Source: Elizabethkingia bruuniana (GTDB lineage: Bacteria; Bacteroidota; Bacteroidia; Flavobacteriales; Weeksellaceae). From it: a DNA stretch of 64,000 bases. Below the pieces are notes generated by a model. It worked only from the letters and a program-made list of their open reading frames with translations, ran no database searches and had not been told where the DNA came from. The translations under genes were made by a program, and so were the position numbers. This document shows positions 63,162-64,000 of the stretch, one piece after another; position 1 is the stretch's first letter, and each line of letters starts with the position of its first letter. Where the stretch lies: positions 3,782,001 to 3,846,000 of the forward strand of contig NZ_CP014337.1 in NCBI RefSeq assembly GCF_002024805.1. Reading direction: 5' to 3'.

Positions 63162-64000
63162 CTAAATGAAAGCAGCCAGGGTATATATAATTAGCCCAAC
63201 TAATCCGCCGACTATGGTTCCGTTGATTCTAATAAATTGGAGGTCTTTGCCCACTTCTAATTCTAACTTTCGGCTAAGTTCCTTGCCTTCCCAGTTGCCA
63301 ACAGTAGTACTGATAAGTTCAGATACCTTTCCTGTGTTTTTTAGAATGAGTCTGTAGGCGTTAAAACGGATCCACTGATCAATTTTGTTTTGCTGGGATT
63401 CATTTTTGTTCAGATCCTCTGCAAACTGGCGTATGTTTTTTTGTGCATATTGTTTTAGCGCCGAATGATCATTGTCCAGCTCGGACATCAGTGTTTTCTT
63501 CAGAGAATGCCATATATCTGTAGCGTAATCATTTAGTTTATCCTCATTCAGAATGGATGCTTTTATTTTGCTCAGCTCGTTTTCCCATCGATCAGAAGTT
63601 TTTATTTCGTTTGCAAATTGATAAATACTGTCTGAGATTTCATTTCTTACCTTATGATCAGGGTTGTTTTCTATATCTTCAAAAAAGCTGGCCAGTCCTG
63701 TCGTGATCTTGTTTGCTATCTTATTATCAACAAATTTTGGAACCAGCGAATAACTGTTCTGGTGCACTTTGTCGCGTATCAATTTATCATTTTCAAGGAT
63801 ATAATTCTTGATTTTTGAGGACAGAAAGGTTATAATTGCCTGTTGCTCACCTTTCTCCAGAAGATAGAAAATACCATTAGAAAGGATATGGTTGATTTTT
63901 AAATTTTCTCCAGCCTCTTTTATTTTTCCGGCAATAAAGCTGATGATATCCGGATCCTGAAACTGGGAGATGGCATTTTTAAGTAAAACAGCAATTTCTT
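63162..64000 (-). CDS. DUF445 membrane protein, 5' part outside the window
   Basis: The frame is open from TAG 63162-63164 to the window end, so only the C-terminal 278 codons or so are seen. The text fits DUF445: repeated amphipathic helices with ITTGLASFFEDIENNPDHKVRNEI, IDQWIRFNAYRLI and a final hydrophobic helix INGTIVGGLVGLIIYTLAAF. DUF445 proteins usually have an N-terminal transmembrane helix, which would be beyond 64000. Function unknown. Confidence 0.85.
   Translation of the reverse strand, partial: EIAVLLKNAISQFQDPDIISFIAGKIKEAGENLKINHILSNGIFYLLEKGEQQAIITFLSSKIKNYILENDKLIRDKVHQNSYSLVPKFVDNKIANKITTGLASFFEDIENNPDHKVRNEISDSIYQFANEIKTSDRWENELSKIKASILNEDKLNDYATDIWHSLKKTLMSELDNDHSALKQYAQKNIRQFAEDLNKNESQQNKIDQWIRFNAYRLILKNTGKVSELISTTVGNWEGKELSRKLELEVGKDLQFIRINGTIVGGLVGLIIYTLAAFI

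Overview
The window reads as chromosomal DNA of a Flavobacteriia bacterium, most like Elizabethkingia or Chryseobacterium (Weeksellaceae). The basis is SusC/SusD pairs, fimbrillin-type lipoproteins, promoters of the Bacteroidota form TTG-N17-23-TAnnTTTG, the class of tyrosine recombinase, and a bacteriocin-like leader peptide. The genus is inferred from protein character only; no database search was possible.

Region 1 (1 to about 22,470) is the right-hand part of an integrated genomic island. It ends in a tyrosine integrase, three TTCACGAACATTT iterons and a 3' half of tRNA-Asn (attR); its left end lies outside the window. From 1 to 17,083 the cargo is copper/silver resistance: an RND efflux operon (TolC-like channel, two periplasmic adaptors, haem-binding protein), an AraC-type regulator with an HMA-like N-terminus, a CopZ-like chaperone, a Cys-rich copper-storage protein, then a long same-strand gene run. 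That run holds an archaeal-type (type II) GAPDH, a metal-free class I fructose-bisphosphate aldolase, an ATP-cone/endonuclease protein, a beta-CASP metallo-hydrolase, an AAA-type NTPase, a DUF305 protein, a CopB-type P1B ATPase, and a multicopper oxidase carrying three heavy-metal-binding domains and a C-terminal barrel-like segment. The oxidase is interrupted by one in-frame TGA. The glycolytic pair inside a copper island suggests copper-tolerant replacement enzymes. From 17.1 to 21 kb the island looks more AT-rich and carries defence-type genes: an FRG-like fragment, a PD-(D/E)XK nuclease-like protein, and a decayed AbiEi/AbiEii pair that keeps a clear palindromic operator.

Region 2 (22.5 to 64 kb) looks like core chromosome. 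In order it holds: a TonB-dependent receptor; an NlpC/P60 lipoprotein; the cell-elongation operon mreB-mreC-mreD-mrdA-rodA (minus strand); and a surface locus of fimbrillin-like lipoproteins (one fused to a DNA/RNA nuclease), a TonB-dependent receptor, a DUF5689 lipoprotein, an endonuclease/exonuclease/phosphatase and a clostripain-like protease. Next come three tRNAs (Leu-UAG, Gly-GCC, Leu-UAA), an SSB-like DUF3127 protein, aat, a DMT transporter, a flavin reductase, mnmA, a sulfatase, the haem operon hemA-hemC-hemD-hemE, a TonB_C-domain protein, tadA, a GNAT acetyltransferase, coaX, an M1 peptidase, a Cys-rich bacteriocin-like peptide, a susC/susD pair, and a DUF445 gene cut by the window end.

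Main points for a second look: glycolytic enzymes embedded in the copper island; the HMA-AraC regulator with a 21-bp-spaced direct repeat; the nonsense-interrupted oxidase; the attR junction; and the possible nucleic-acid-scavenging surface locus.
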